From assembly GCA_043747555.1 (NCBI GenBank), contig JAYTOY010000024.1, positions 1-64,000 on the forward strand: a stretch of 64,000 nt of DNA, read 5' to 3'. The translations under genes and the position numbers were made by a program. The notes under the pieces are model-generated. The model did not search any database and was not told the DNA's origin. It saw only the letters and a program-made list of their open reading frames with translations. Of the stretch, positions 26,518 through 34,126 are shown one piece after another (position 1 is the stretch's first letter; every line of letters begins with the position of its first letter). Origin of the DNA: JAYWDA01 sp043747555 (GTDB lineage: Bacteria; Bdellovibrionota; Bdellovibrionia; Bdellovibrionales; Bdellovibrionaceae).

Positions 26518-27169
26518 CTCAGTTCATCAGCCGGGCGAACACCATTTCGCCCATCATTTTCGCGATGCGAATCACGAATTTGAAACGGCCAAGCAGGGCA
26601 TTTGGCTTTTTATGGTGACGGAAATTTTAATGTTTGGTGGCCTTTTTGTTGGCTACGCTATTTTTCATAGCAAATACCCAGAAATGTTTGCAGAAGGCGC
26701 CAGTCACCTTGATTGGAAAATGGGATTTATCAATACCATGGTCCTAATCACCAGTTCTTTAACCATGGCCTTAGGGATTTACTACTGCCAAAGAAATCAG
26801 AAAAGCAAAGCCGTTATGTCATTGGCACTAACGATTTTGTGTGGCGCCATTTTTATGGTCATCAAGTATTTGGAATATTCCCAAAAGTTTGAGCACGGCT
26901 TGCTGCCCGGTCGCTTTTTGAATGTCGAGCATGCCCACGCCGTTCATGAAAATTTAGGAATGTATTTTGGATTTTATTTTTGCATGACAGGTCTTCATGG
27001 AATTCACGTTTTATGTGGTATGGGTGTCATCACTTGGGTCTTGATTCGCACGGCCAAAGGTGAATTCAGCGCTGAATATTATACGCCTGTCGAAGGTGTC
27101 GGGATTTTCTGGCATATTGTCGACTTAGTTTGGATTTTCTTATTCCCTCTACTTTACTTGATTGGTTAA
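26504..27169 (+). CDS. coxC: Cytochrome c oxidase subunit III
   Basis: A 221-residue polytopic protein of the CoxC family, helping proton uptake and stability of the oxidase. Family signatures are 'GIWLFMVTEILMFGGLFVGY' near the N-terminus, 'LNVEHAHAVHENLGMYFGFY', 'TGLHGIHVLCGMG' and the terminal 'GIFWHIVDLVWIFLFPLLY'. The first two helices of the mitochondrial-type protein are missing, as in most bacterial short CoxC proteins. The ATG lies 14 bases before the end of coxA, so translation is coupled. Confidence 0.95.
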   Translation: MSTDNSVHQPGEHHFAHHFRDANHEFETAKQGIWLFMVTEILMFGGLFVGYAIFHSKYPEMFAEGASHLDWKMGFINTMVLITSSLTMALGIYYCQRNQKSKAVMSLALTILCGAIFMVIKYLEYSQKFEHGLLPGRFLNVEHAHAVHENLGMYFGFYFCMTGLHGIHVLCGMGVITWVLIRTAKGEFSAEYYTPVEGVGIFWHIVDLVWIFLFPLLYLIG

Positions 27170-27184
27170 AAAGGAGTTCTGACA

Positions 27185-27502
27185 ATGGCAGCAAATCATA
27201 CCGCACATCATGTGATACCCATGAGCATCTACATTAAAGTGGCTGTTGCCCTTTACGTGCTGACTGTTTTAACAGTGGTCGCTCACTATTTTGAACACGC
27301 TTTAGGTTCCATGGCAGCCCCTGTGGCTTTGCTGATTGCTACGATTAAAGCAGCGCTTGTGATGCTTTTTTTCATGGGTCTGAAATATGATGATAATCAA
27401 AATCGTGTGATTTTTGGTTGTGGGTTTTTCTTTTTACTTCTTTTATATTTCTTTTCTGTATTGGATATCGTGACTCGTATCACTCACACCAGCACCCTTT
27501 AA
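27185..27502 (+). CDS. coxD: Cytochrome c oxidase subunit IV (bacterial CoxD type)
   Basis: A 105-residue protein with three hydrophobic helices and the family pattern 'ALLIATIKAALVMLFFMGLK' in the middle, typical of bacterial subunit IV (COX4 prokaryotic family). It assists assembly or stability of the oxidase. 'AAAGGAG' stands properly before the ATG. A 7-bp hairpin overlaps its stop codon before ctaB. Confidence 0.9.
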   Translation: MAANHTAHHVIPMSIYIKVAVALYVLTVLTVVAHYFEHALGSMAAPVALLIATIKAALVMLFFMGLKYDDNQNRVIFGCGFFFLLLLYFFSVLDIVTRITHTSTL

Positions 27503-27511
27503 GCGGGTGCT
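27491..27511 (+). promoter_or_regulatory. Hairpin between coxD and ctaB
   Basis: AGCACCC (27491-27497) and GGGTGCT (27505-27511) form a 7-bp GC-rich stem with a 7-base loop that includes the coxD stop. No T-run follows, so it is not a normal terminator. It sits 14 bases before the ctaB TTG start and may tune mRNA stability or ctaB translation. Confidence 0.4.
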
Positions 27512-27525
27512 GCGCGAGAGGTCGC

Positions 27526-28404
27526 TTGCTTAAGACATTCTTCGATCTTACAAAATTTGGCATTGTTGTTTTTGTCCTTATGTCGGGAATGATTGGCTAT
27601 GCGACCGGCTATCAGATCGAACAAACATTTCAGTGGCAGCACTTGGTGCGATTTCTGATTGGCCTTTATCTACTAAGCTCGGGCAGCTTGGCCTTAAACC
27701 AAGTGCAAGAATATAAATTGGACCAGAAAATGCCACGGACGCAGAACCGTCCGATTGCAAATGGTAAATTAAAGCCCGCTGCAGGCTTAATAATCTCTGT
27801 GTTATTTATTTATTTGGGTTCCATCCTGCTTTATGAGTGCCATCCAATGGCGTTTAAAGTCGGAATCATTTCGGTTATTTTGTACAATGGCTTGTACACA
27901 ATTTATTTAAAAAAACAGTGGATCTATGCCGCCGTCCCGGGTGCGGTTCCAGGCGCTTTGCCTGTCACGATTGGATATGCAGCGGTCAATCCTGATATTT
28001 GGAATTCTGAATCTGTTTATTTATTTTTAATTATGTTTCTTTGGCAGATGCCGCACTTTTGGACTTTAGCGATTAAATATAAGGAAGATTACCGCGCTGG
28101 TGGTATTCCAACTTTGCCCACGGCTTTAGGCATTCCTCAAACGCTTTATCAAATTGGACTGTATACGATTTTATATGCGGCTGTGGCAATCGCTTCACCT
28201 TGGTTTGTCGCTGCCAACTGGCTTTATATTATTCTTGTTTTACCCTTTGCCATTAAAGTGCTCTATGAATTTTATCTTTTTAATAAATCTAAAGGCGAAC
28301 AACGTTGGCTTGGATTTTTCTTATGGACTAACTTTAGTATGTTGGTTTTTCTGCTTGTTCCCGTCATTGATAAGTGGAGCTTTGTCGTCCAAAACTTCAA
28401 ATAA
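27526..28404 (+). CDS. ctaB: Protoheme IX farnesyltransferase (heme O synthase)
   Basis: CtaB adds a farnesyl tail to heme b, giving heme O for heme a synthesis. The 292-residue membrane protein has the prenyltransferase aspartate motif in 'NQVQEYKLDQKMPRTQNRPI', a second in 'YKEDYRAGGIPTLP', and about nine hydrophobic helices. The start is TTG 27526, with 'GAGAGGT' upstream; an upstream ATG in frame lies inside coxD and gives an unrelated extension. No ctaA (heme A synthase) or ctaG follows, so those are presumably elsewhere in the genome. Confidence 0.93.
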   Translation: MLKTFFDLTKFGIVVFVLMSGMIGYATGYQIEQTFQWQHLVRFLIGLYLLSSGSLALNQVQEYKLDQKMPRTQNRPIANGKLKPAAGLIISVLFIYLGSILLYECHPMAFKVGIISVILYNGLYTIYLKKQWIYAAVPGAVPGALPVTIGYAAVNPDIWNSESVYLFLIMFLWQMPHFWTLAIKYKEDYRAGGIPTLPTALGIPQTLYQIGLYTILYAAVAIASPWFVAANWLYIILVLPFAIKVLYEFYLFNKSKGEQRWLGFFLWTNFSMLVFLLVPVIDKWSFVVQNFK

Positions 28405-28410
28405 TTAAGT

Positions 28411-29076
28411 TTAAATTGAAGTCGCAGCTTTCGGCGAATCGGGTTGATTTAAAGGGTGCGCCATTTCAAAGGCCGCGATCGTTTTGCAATGGGCATAGAT
28501 CTTTTCACACAAAGGATAAGATTTTAAATCCACATTGAATCTTAAGGAAGCAAACATTTGTGGAATCAAAAAAATATCAGCAGCAGTGATTTGATTTCCA
28601 AAGCAAAAGGTTCCAGAAGTTATTTCCAAGGTTTTTTCTAAAGCCGCATATCCACGATGATTCCAGTGGGCGAACCATTCTTCTTTTTGTGCTTGGGTGT
28701 ACTGATGATGTTCCTCCAAATACTGGAGAACTTTTAAATTTCCAAGTGGGTGCATAAAAGAATTGATCGTTTCGCAGAACTGCCGAATCTGGGCTTTCTC
28801 GATCGGATCTTTCGGAAATAAGGGGTTCTGGGGAAAAACTTCTTCTAAATATTCGATGATGGCTACAGATTGGGCTATATTTTTACCTTTATGAACTAAA
28901 GTAGGAACTTCAGCCATGGCATTTAGGCTTTTATATGCCTGCGCATTTTGTTCGCCGCCGTTATTTAGTAAATGCACGGCTTGATATTCAAATTCTAAAT
29001 TTTTGTGGTAAAGTGCTATCCTGGCTCGGTATGATGTGGAACTGCGAAAATAATTGTAAAGAATAAGTGAAGCCAT
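28411..29076 (-). CDS. maiA: Maleylacetoacetate isomerase / zeta-class glutathione transferase
   Basis: This 221-residue protein has the zeta-GST active-site motif 'RSSTSYRARIAL' near the N-terminus, the glutathione-site 'EVPTLVHKGKNIAQSVAIIEYLEE', and the helical C-terminal domain with 'TAADIFLIPQ'. It isomerises maleylacetoacetate to fumarylacetoacetate in tyrosine breakdown. The following enzyme, fumarylacetoacetase, is encoded nearby on the other strand, supporting this role. The start at 29076 lies only 12 bases from the divergent gene at 29089 and lacks a clear Shine-Dalgarno; a longer upstream reading is possible but has no family support. Confidence 0.88.
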   Translation of the reverse strand: MASLILYNYFRSSTSYRARIALYHKNLEFEYQAVHLLNNGGEQNAQAYKSLNAMAEVPTLVHKGKNIAQSVAIIEYLEEVFPQNPLFPKDPIEKAQIRQFCETINSFMHPLGNLKVLQYLEEHHQYTQAQKEEWFAHWNHRGYAALEKTLEITSGTFCFGNQITAADIFLIPQMFASLRFNVDLKSYPLCEKIYAHCKTIAAFEMAHPLNQPDSPKAATSI

Positions 29077-29088
29077 TAAGAGGATTAC

Positions 29089-29781
29089 ATGAAAACCCTC
29101 CTTCGAAGTCAAAGGTATAATCACATCTTCTGTCAGGCCCTTCGCATTGGTGGAAACTTATTAATTCTGATGTCACTGATTCGCCTCATGTTTTTTTTCT
29201 TAAGTGCAGCTTCATTTGAAATTATCGAGCAAAACGTGATCTGGCAGGCCTTTTTTGTGGGTCTGCGTTTTGATCTTTTGGTTATTGGATTTGTCTTTAT
29301 ACCTGTGGTCTTAGTCGTGCCAATTTGGTTGATCTTGGGTGGTTCCGAAAGTCTCTGTATTAAGTTTTTAAAACTTTTTTTTTCCTTAACATGGATTCTA
29401 ATTATCTTAAGCTCGGCGGTCAGCCTTCCGCATTATATCAGTGAAGGACGGCATTTTCGCTGGCTTGATCCAATCTATAGGCCCAATCTTGATGTCGTAT
29501 CAATGATTCTTGTGAGTTTGATTTTTTTATTTATGATGGCCTCTGTTTTAAGAAGTGTTTGGAAATATTTTGAATATTTATTTCCAACAATTCTTAAAAG
29601 GACTGGCCTGCCGGCATTTCTCGAGGTTTTTGTGCGCATTCTTGGGCCTATCTTATTGGTCATCTTAGCTGCGCGGGGTTCAGTAGGTGCGCATCATTTA
29701 GAAAAAGAAGACTCGCAGATTTCGGTTTGGGAAAATGTGAATGAACTTGGTTTAAATTCGCTCTGGTGCATTAATAAATAG
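29089..29781 (+). CDS. LtaS/YejM-like membrane domain lacking the sulfatase domain
   Basis: A 230-residue protein with five hydrophobic segments. It resembles the N-terminal membrane module of LtaS-type (lipoteichoic acid synthase/phosphoglycerol transferase) proteins: 'GLRFDLLVIGFVFIPVVL' has their RFDL signature, and the end 'ARGSVGAHHLEKEDSQIS..NELGLNSL' matches the linker that normally leads into the sulfatase domain. The catalytic domain is absent; a TAG stops the frame and no continuation is seen in the next 80 bases. It could be a natural membrane-only protein or a truncated remnant. A clear 'AAGAGGA' precedes the ATG. Confidence 0.7.
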   Translation: MKTLLRSQRYNHIFCQALRIGGNLLILMSLIRLMFFFLSAASFEIIEQNVIWQAFFVGLRFDLLVIGFVFIPVVLVVPIWLILGGSESLCIKFLKLFFSLTWILIILSSAVSLPHYISEGRHFRWLDPIYRPNLDVVSMILVSLIFLFMMASVLRSVWKYFEYLFPTILKRTGLPAFLEVFVRILGPILLVILAARGSVGAHHLEKEDSQISVWENVNELGLNSLWCINK

Positions 29782-29867
29782 AAGACATTCGTTTATAGTT
29801 GGAATAAAGTCGGCCCAGAACTCTTTGTAATAGGGCAAAGGGTTTTTAGCTTTCCAGGAGGCTTTTT

Positions 29868-30443
29868 ATGATTCGCCTTTTTTCATTATTATTTATTGCT
29901 TTTTTAACATTTTTTTCGACAGCCCATGCGGCTGATTTTGGTATCGAGGCCGGTGTACGTTCCCAATCAGCTGATGCTAGCACCTCTGGCGTCACGGCTG
30001 AATCAAAAACTGATTTTCAGTTAGGTGGAGTTGGCCAATTTCCTGTCAGTGGACCCCTGCATGTTCGTTCGGGTTTGCTCTATACCTCTAGAAATGTCGA
30101 TTTGACAGTCAAGACTTTGGGGATCACCAGCAAAGGGACTTTGACTCTGACTTATTTTGATATTCCAGTTCAAGCGCTTTATAAATTTGAAGATTATGGA
30201 AGCGTATTTGCGGGACCAGTCATTTCTTTTATTTTAGATAAGAAATGTGAACTAGATAACAGTTCGACGTGCACAGTGACAGGAGCAAAATCCTCATTAC
30301 TGCCACTACAACTGGGTGCCACTTTTAAATTTTTGCCACAAATGGGAGCGACGATTTATTTCGAAACAATCCCAGGCGATGTGGCTGAAAATTTTGGCAA
30401 CTACCGCGCCATCGGTGCTAACCTTCTTTTTACTTTTGATTGA
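29868..30443 (+). CDS. Small outer-membrane beta-barrel protein
   Basis: A 191-residue protein with a clear signal peptide ('LFSLLFIAFLTFFSTAHAA') and a mature beta-rich sequence ending in 'LLFTFD'. The pattern of strands and the 'GIEAGVRSQS' opening fit the OmpW/OmpA-like eight-strand barrel families. One cysteine pair ('KKCELDNSSTCT') may form a loop disulfide. 'CCAGGAGG' is an ideal Shine-Dalgarno. Its stop is overlapped by the start of the fumarylacetoacetase gene. Confidence 0.7.
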   Translation: MIRLFSLLFIAFLTFFSTAHAADFGIEAGVRSQSADASTSGVTAESKTDFQLGGVGQFPVSGPLHVRSGLLYTSRNVDLTVKTLGITSKGTLTLTYFDIPVQALYKFEDYGSVFAGPVISFILDKKCELDNSSTCTVTGAKSSLLPLQLGATFKFLPQMGATIYFETIPGDVAENFGNYRAIGANLLFTFD

Positions 30444-31423
30444 TGAAATTAGGCACTCTTAAATCCACAATAATTCCTGATGGTAAACTTTGTGTTGTCA
30501 GCCGCGATTTAAAAAAAGCGGTCAAGGCCACACACATTGTTCCCTCTTTGCGAGAAGCCATGGAAAAATGGTCTGACGTCGAAGGACCCTTAAATCTGCT
30601 TTACCAAGATCTAAACGATGGAAAATTAAAAGACGCTTTTACCGTTCAAGAAGAAGATTTCCATGCAGCACTTCCACGCACTTGGCTTTTTGCAGATGGT
30701 TCAGCATTTATTCATCATATCAAGCTGGTTCGAAAAGCGCGCAATGCTGAGCCTCCGGAAACATTGCTAACGGTGCCTTTGATGTATCAAGCAGAGTGTG
30801 GCCAGTTTTTGGCGCCCACAGAAAATATTCCACAATTAGATTTTAAACATGGAACTGATTTTGAAGCTGAAGTGGGCGTCATTACAGACTTTGTTCCCAT
30901 GGGAACAAATCCAACTGATGCCTTTAAGCATATTAAACTTTTCGTATTGATCAACGATGTTTCTTTACGAGGCTTAATTCCTGGAGAACTTTCGCAAGGT
31001 TTTGGTTTTTTTCAAAGTAAGCCCGCCAAAGCCTTATCACCTTTTGCGGTGACTGCGGACGAGCTATCTTCGGCCTGGAAAGACGGTCGGGTTCACTTGC
31101 CGTTACATGTGAAATACAATAATGAATTTTTTGGTAAAGCCAATGCAGGCGCAATGCACTTTCATTTTGGTGATCTTGTTTCCCATGCTGCTAAAACTAG
31201 AAATTTGGTGGCGGGAACTTTGATTGGCAGTGGAACAGTCTCTAACGAAGACGAAGCCATGGGTTCTAGTTGTTTGGCAGAAAAAAGAACTTTGGAACAA
31301 ATAAAGACTGGCGAAATAAAAACTCCGTTTATGAAGGTTGGAGACACTATCGAAATTTTGATGAACAATGAAAAAGGGGACAGCATTTTCGGTCGTATTT
31401 TTCAAACCGTTCAGGCAAAATGA
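30443..31423 (+). CDS. fahA: Fumarylacetoacetate hydrolase
   Basis: A 326-residue protein of the bacterial FAH family. The N-terminal domain ('KLGTLKSTIIPDGKLCVVSR') and the catalytic FAA-hydrolase domain are both present: 'DFEAEVGVITD' supplies metal-binding acids, 'FVLINDVSLRG' and 'SGTVSNEDE' are core motifs. It cleaves fumarylacetoacetate to fumarate and acetoacetate, completing tyrosine degradation. Start is ATG 30443, overlapping the preceding TGA (TGATG), with a TTG one codon earlier. With maiA 1.4 kb away the pathway assignment is strong. Homogentisate dioxygenase is not in this window. Confidence 0.9.
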   Translation: MKLGTLKSTIIPDGKLCVVSRDLKKAVKATHIVPSLREAMEKWSDVEGPLNLLYQDLNDGKLKDAFTVQEEDFHAALPRTWLFADGSAFIHHIKLVRKARNAEPPETLLTVPLMYQAECGQFLAPTENIPQLDFKHGTDFEAEVGVITDFVPMGTNPTDAFKHIKLFVLINDVSLRGLIPGELSQGFGFFQSKPAKALSPFAVTADELSSAWKDGRVHLPLHVKYNNEFFGKANAGAMHFHFGDLVSHAAKTRNLVAGTLIGSGTVSNEDEAMGSSCLAEKRTLEQIKTGEIKTPFMKVGDTIEILMNNEKGDSIFGRIFQTVQAK

Positions 31424-32316
31424 AATCCCTTTTAATCACGGATCAATTTTATTCAAATGCCAGTCAACTAAGGAATCATTTTGAAAGCGCATTCAAGGAT
31501 CCGCGAGCGGCTCATCCGCAGCGCTTTGTCTGGGATTACTGGCATGTACCAGATCAATACCGACTGATCCGAACACCAGCGTATACCTACTTTCCTAAGA
31601 AAAATTATCAGGATTTTCATTCGCAACTGGTGCAATGGGGCCGCGAAAACTTAGGCTGTCATGATATTTCTCCGCCTTGGCTTTCCTATTATGTCGAAGG
31701 TTGTCGCCAAGATTTGCATGCTGATGTCCCGCATGGTCCGTGGGCTTTTGTTTATTCTCTATCACCTAAGCAAATAAAATTCCGCGGCGGTGAAACTTTA
31801 ATTTTAAAGGATCAAGTTTTAAATTACTGGACACAATTTTCAGGGCAGCGCGATCAAGAAAAAAATTCTTTTATGGAAAGAGTGTTGCCAAAATTTAATC
31901 GACTGGTGGTTTTTGATCCCCGAGTTCCGCATGGGGTCTCCGAAGTCGAAGGCGTGATTGATCCCATGGACGCACGCCTAGTGATTCACGGCTGGTTCGT
32001 TCAGCCAAGACCTTATGTCATTGGGGGGCTTAGTGTCGGCGCTGTCGAGAAAGTTCTTTCAGGCCTGCTTGCAGATTCCCAGCCTTACTTCCAGCAAATG
32101 GGTGCGGTCCACGGCACAGTCTCGGTGCGCTATTCCGTTAGCGCCAATGGCCAGGTCCGGCTTGCAAAAATTCTAACCAATACGGTTCAAGGCCTAGAAA
32201 ACTCTTTTGAACAAAAGCGATTTTTCATGAATTGGCTGAAGGCTTTTAATAAAAGCTTAAAGTTTCCATCTGCTAAATCACCTTCGAAAATCACTCTGCC
32301 TTTAATCTTTGAATAG
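31420..32316 (+). CDS. 2OG-Fe(II) oxygenase fused to a C-terminal TonB/AgmX-like domain
   Basis: A 298-residue protein. Residues about 80-195 show a 2-oxoglutarate/iron oxygenase pattern: His100 and Asp102 ('DLHADVPHGPW'), then 'FRGGETLIL', distal His171 ('FDPRVPHGVSEV') and Arg186 ('ARLVIHGWF'). Residues about 230-298 ('GTVSVRYSVSANGQVRLAKI', ending 'KITLPLIFE') look like the TonB-C/AgmX-PglI C-terminal domain. No signal peptide is visible. It overlaps fumarylacetoacetase by four bases (ATGA), so the two are translationally coupled. The substrate is unknown; a hydroxylation linked to aromatic catabolism or to a protein is possible. Confidence 0.8.
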   Translation: MKSLLITDQFYSNASQLRNHFESAFKDPRAAHPQRFVWDYWHVPDQYRLIRTPAYTYFPKKNYQDFHSQLVQWGRENLGCHDISPPWLSYYVEGCRQDLHADVPHGPWAFVYSLSPKQIKFRGGETLILKDQVLNYWTQFSGQRDQEKNSFMERVLPKFNRLVVFDPRVPHGVSEVEGVIDPMDARLVIHGWFVQPRPYVIGGLSVGAVEKVLSGLLADSQPYFQQMGAVHGTVSVRYSVSANGQVRLAKILTNTVQGLENSFEQKRFFMNWLKAFNKSLKFPSAKSPSKITLPLIFE

Positions 32317-32358
32317 TTTGACCAAGGTCCACTTAAGGCTCACTGGCCGCCGCTTATT

Positions 32359-32386
32359 TTGACTCTTCTCAGTAACCTTTTAAACT
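32359..32386 (+). promoter_or_regulatory. Candidate promoter of the potassium-channel operon
   Basis: TTGACT (32359-32364, five of six matches) and TAAACT (32381-32386, four of six) are spaced by 16 bases. The -10 box ends six bases before the ATG at 32393, which has no Shine-Dalgarno, so the transcript may start at or near the A of the ATG. A short inverted repeat CTCAGT/ACTGAG (32368-32389) overlaps the promoter and may be an operator or chance. Confidence 0.45.
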
Positions 32387-32392
32387 GAGCGA

Positions 32393-33601
32393 ATGGGTCA
32401 ACGGATCAGTACATTCTTAAAGGATTCTTTAAAAATTCTGCGCGCCAATCCGTTTACAACGTCTGTCAGCTTTATTGTATTTATGTGGGTCACTATTCCT
32501 TGGGTGGTCACAGCTTACGAAAGAAATGCTCAAGGCGCTAATATCACAAACTATAATGAAGGTTTGTGGTGGGGAATTGTCACAATTTTAACAGTTGGTT
32601 ACGGCGATCGATTCCCAGTGACACCAGAAGGTCGAATGTGGGCCAGTCTGATGATGCTGGGTGGAGTCGCTGGAATTGGAATTGTCACAGCTAAAATTTC
32701 ATCAGTGTTTTTAGAAAAAGCTTTGCGTGACAGGAGGGGACAAGTGGAAACGGATCAGCTGAAAAACCATTTTATTATCTGTGGGTGGAAGCCAGAAATG
32801 CATTCCCTTCTAAATCATATTTTAAAATCAAATCCTCACATGACAGCCTCAAACATAGTTTTAATTAATAATGTCTCTGACTCTGAAATAGAAGCCTTGC
32901 ATGATTTTCCAGAACTTAAAAAACTAAAAATTATCAAAGGTGATTTCTTTACGATCGATGTTATTAAGCGTGCAGCCCCTGAGCGTGCCCAGAAAATTTT
33001 AATTCTTGCTGACGCCACCCCCGGTCCAAAAGGTGCGATTCCCACCCGCACCGAAGCTGACGCGCGTACCGTGATGACGGCCATGACTTTAAGTAATATT
33101 GCGAAGGGAACATCCATTGCCGCAGAAATTTTAGATAACAGCATGGATCAGTATTTAAAATTAGCGGGAGTCCACGAAATTATTTATAGCCGTGATTATT
33201 CAAGATTACTGCTGGCTTTAGCGTCCACAGGGACTGGTGTCACGACGGTATTTCATGATTTAATTGATCCTCATAGCGAATACGCTTTGGGAACCATGGA
33301 AATTCCTAGCGAGGCTCACAATCAAAGTTATCTAAGGCTTAAAGAAATTTTTGCGGCTAAAAAAATTGATCTGACTTTATTGGGAATTTTAGAAAATTCT
33401 GGAAACGGCCATCAGGCCAAAGAAATGGCGCTCAGAAAAGCTCAACAGACTCCTAATATTCAGCAGCTGGTTGAAAATTTACAAAGCGTAAAAAGTCTGC
33501 GATTTAATCGGCCCGTGTTTACTCCGAAAGATGACTACATCGTTTTAGAAGGGTCTATGGCGATCATTATTAAAGGGCGGAGTGCGAATGGAAACGCTTA
33601 A
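32393..33601 (+). CDS. Two-helix potassium channel with RCK/TrkA-N domain
   Basis: The 402-residue protein has two transmembrane helices (about 23-43 and 82-105) flanking the pore loop 'TILTVGYGDRFP', the K+ selectivity filter. A cytoplasmic RCK/TrkA-N domain follows ('HFIICGWKPEMHSLL' as the Rossmann-like opening). It resembles bacterial channels of the MthK or GsuK type but with one RCK-like unit and a C-terminal extension of about 100 residues. The next gene encodes a cyclic-nucleotide-binding protein overlapping by 14 bases, a likely regulatory partner. A good promoter lies directly upstream. Confidence 0.9.
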   Translation: MGQRISTFLKDSLKILRANPFTTSVSFIVFMWVTIPWVVTAYERNAQGANITNYNEGLWWGIVTILTVGYGDRFPVTPEGRMWASLMMLGGVAGIGIVTAKISSVFLEKALRDRRGQVETDQLKNHFIICGWKPEMHSLLNHILKSNPHMTASNIVLINNVSDSEIEALHDFPELKKLKIIKGDFFTIDVIKRAAPERAQKILILADATPGPKGAIPTRTEADARTVMTAMTLSNIAKGTSIAAEILDNSMDQYLKLAGVHEIIYSRDYSRLLLALASTGTGVTTVFHDLIDPHSEYALGTMEIPSEAHNQSYLRLKEIFAAKKIDLTLLGILENSGNGHQAKEMALRKAQQTPNIQQLVENLQSVKSLRFNRPVFTPKDDYIVLEGSMAIIIKGRSANGNA

Positions 33602-34094
33602 GTCAGAGCAAAGCACTGATATTTTAAAAAGCGTCAGCATTTTTTCTGATCTTAGAAATTCAGACAAAGGCTTAGGTATTTTATCTCAAATCATGAAATC
33701 GCAATCTTTTGCGAAGGGTCATATTTTGGTCGAACAGGGCAAAGCGGGCCATGAGTTTTTTGTTTTGGTTTCTGGAACAGTTTCAGTTTCAAAAACCACT
33801 CCGGAAGGCGATGCCTACAAAGTGGCCGTTTTAAAGCATGACCACCATCCTTCATTTGGAGAAGGTGGCTTGATGGAGGGCGAGGTGCGCTCGGCCACTA
33901 TCGTGTGTGAAACAGATGTCACCTGCCTGGCATTGACCCAGCAAGATTTCAATAATTTTTGTGAAAAAAACCCGGAATTTGCGCTGCCTGTTTTTAGACG
34001 AATTGCGCAGGGGCTTATGAAGCGATTAAATCAAACTAGCAATGACTTGATGATGCTCCATAAAGCCTTAATGGAAGAGATCAGAAACAGTTGA
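33588..34094 (+). CDS. Cyclic-nucleotide-binding domain protein
   Basis: A 168-residue soluble protein with a single cNMP-binding domain (about 15-130). The phosphate-binding cassette is recognisable in 'SFGEGGLMEGEVRSATI', with the expected FGE and R-(S/T)-A. There is no DNA-binding or kinase domain. Starting at ATG 33588 (GTG 33582 is an alternative), it overlaps the channel gene. In many bacterial cyclic-nucleotide-gated channels this domain is fused to the pore; here it is a separate, co-translated subunit. cAMP or cGMP control of the channel is an inference. Confidence 0.85.
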   Translation: METLKSEQSTDILKSVSIFSDLRNSDKGLGILSQIMKSQSFAKGHILVEQGKAGHEFFVLVSGTVSVSKTTPEGDAYKVAVLKHDHHPSFGEGGLMEGEVRSATIVCETDVTCLALTQQDFNNFCEKNPEFALPVFRRIAQGLMKRLNQTSNDLMMLHKALMEEIRNS

Positions 34095-34119
34095 TTATTT
34101 GCCCGAATGACTTCATAAA
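34091..34119 (+). promoter_or_regulatory. Candidate promoter of the YejM-like gene
   Basis: TTGATT (34091-34096) and CATAAA (34114-34119) are 17 bases apart, with four of six matches each. The -10 box ends seven bases before the ATG at 34127, which has no Shine-Dalgarno. Another case where the transcript would begin at or very near the start codon. Confidence 0.35.
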
Positions 34120-34126
34120 TCTATAG

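Noticed and set aside
27491..27511. Terminator between coxD and ctaB
   Set aside because: The stem is good but no T-run follows and ctaB begins 14 bases later with its own ribosome-binding site, so it was listed as a regulatory hairpin instead.
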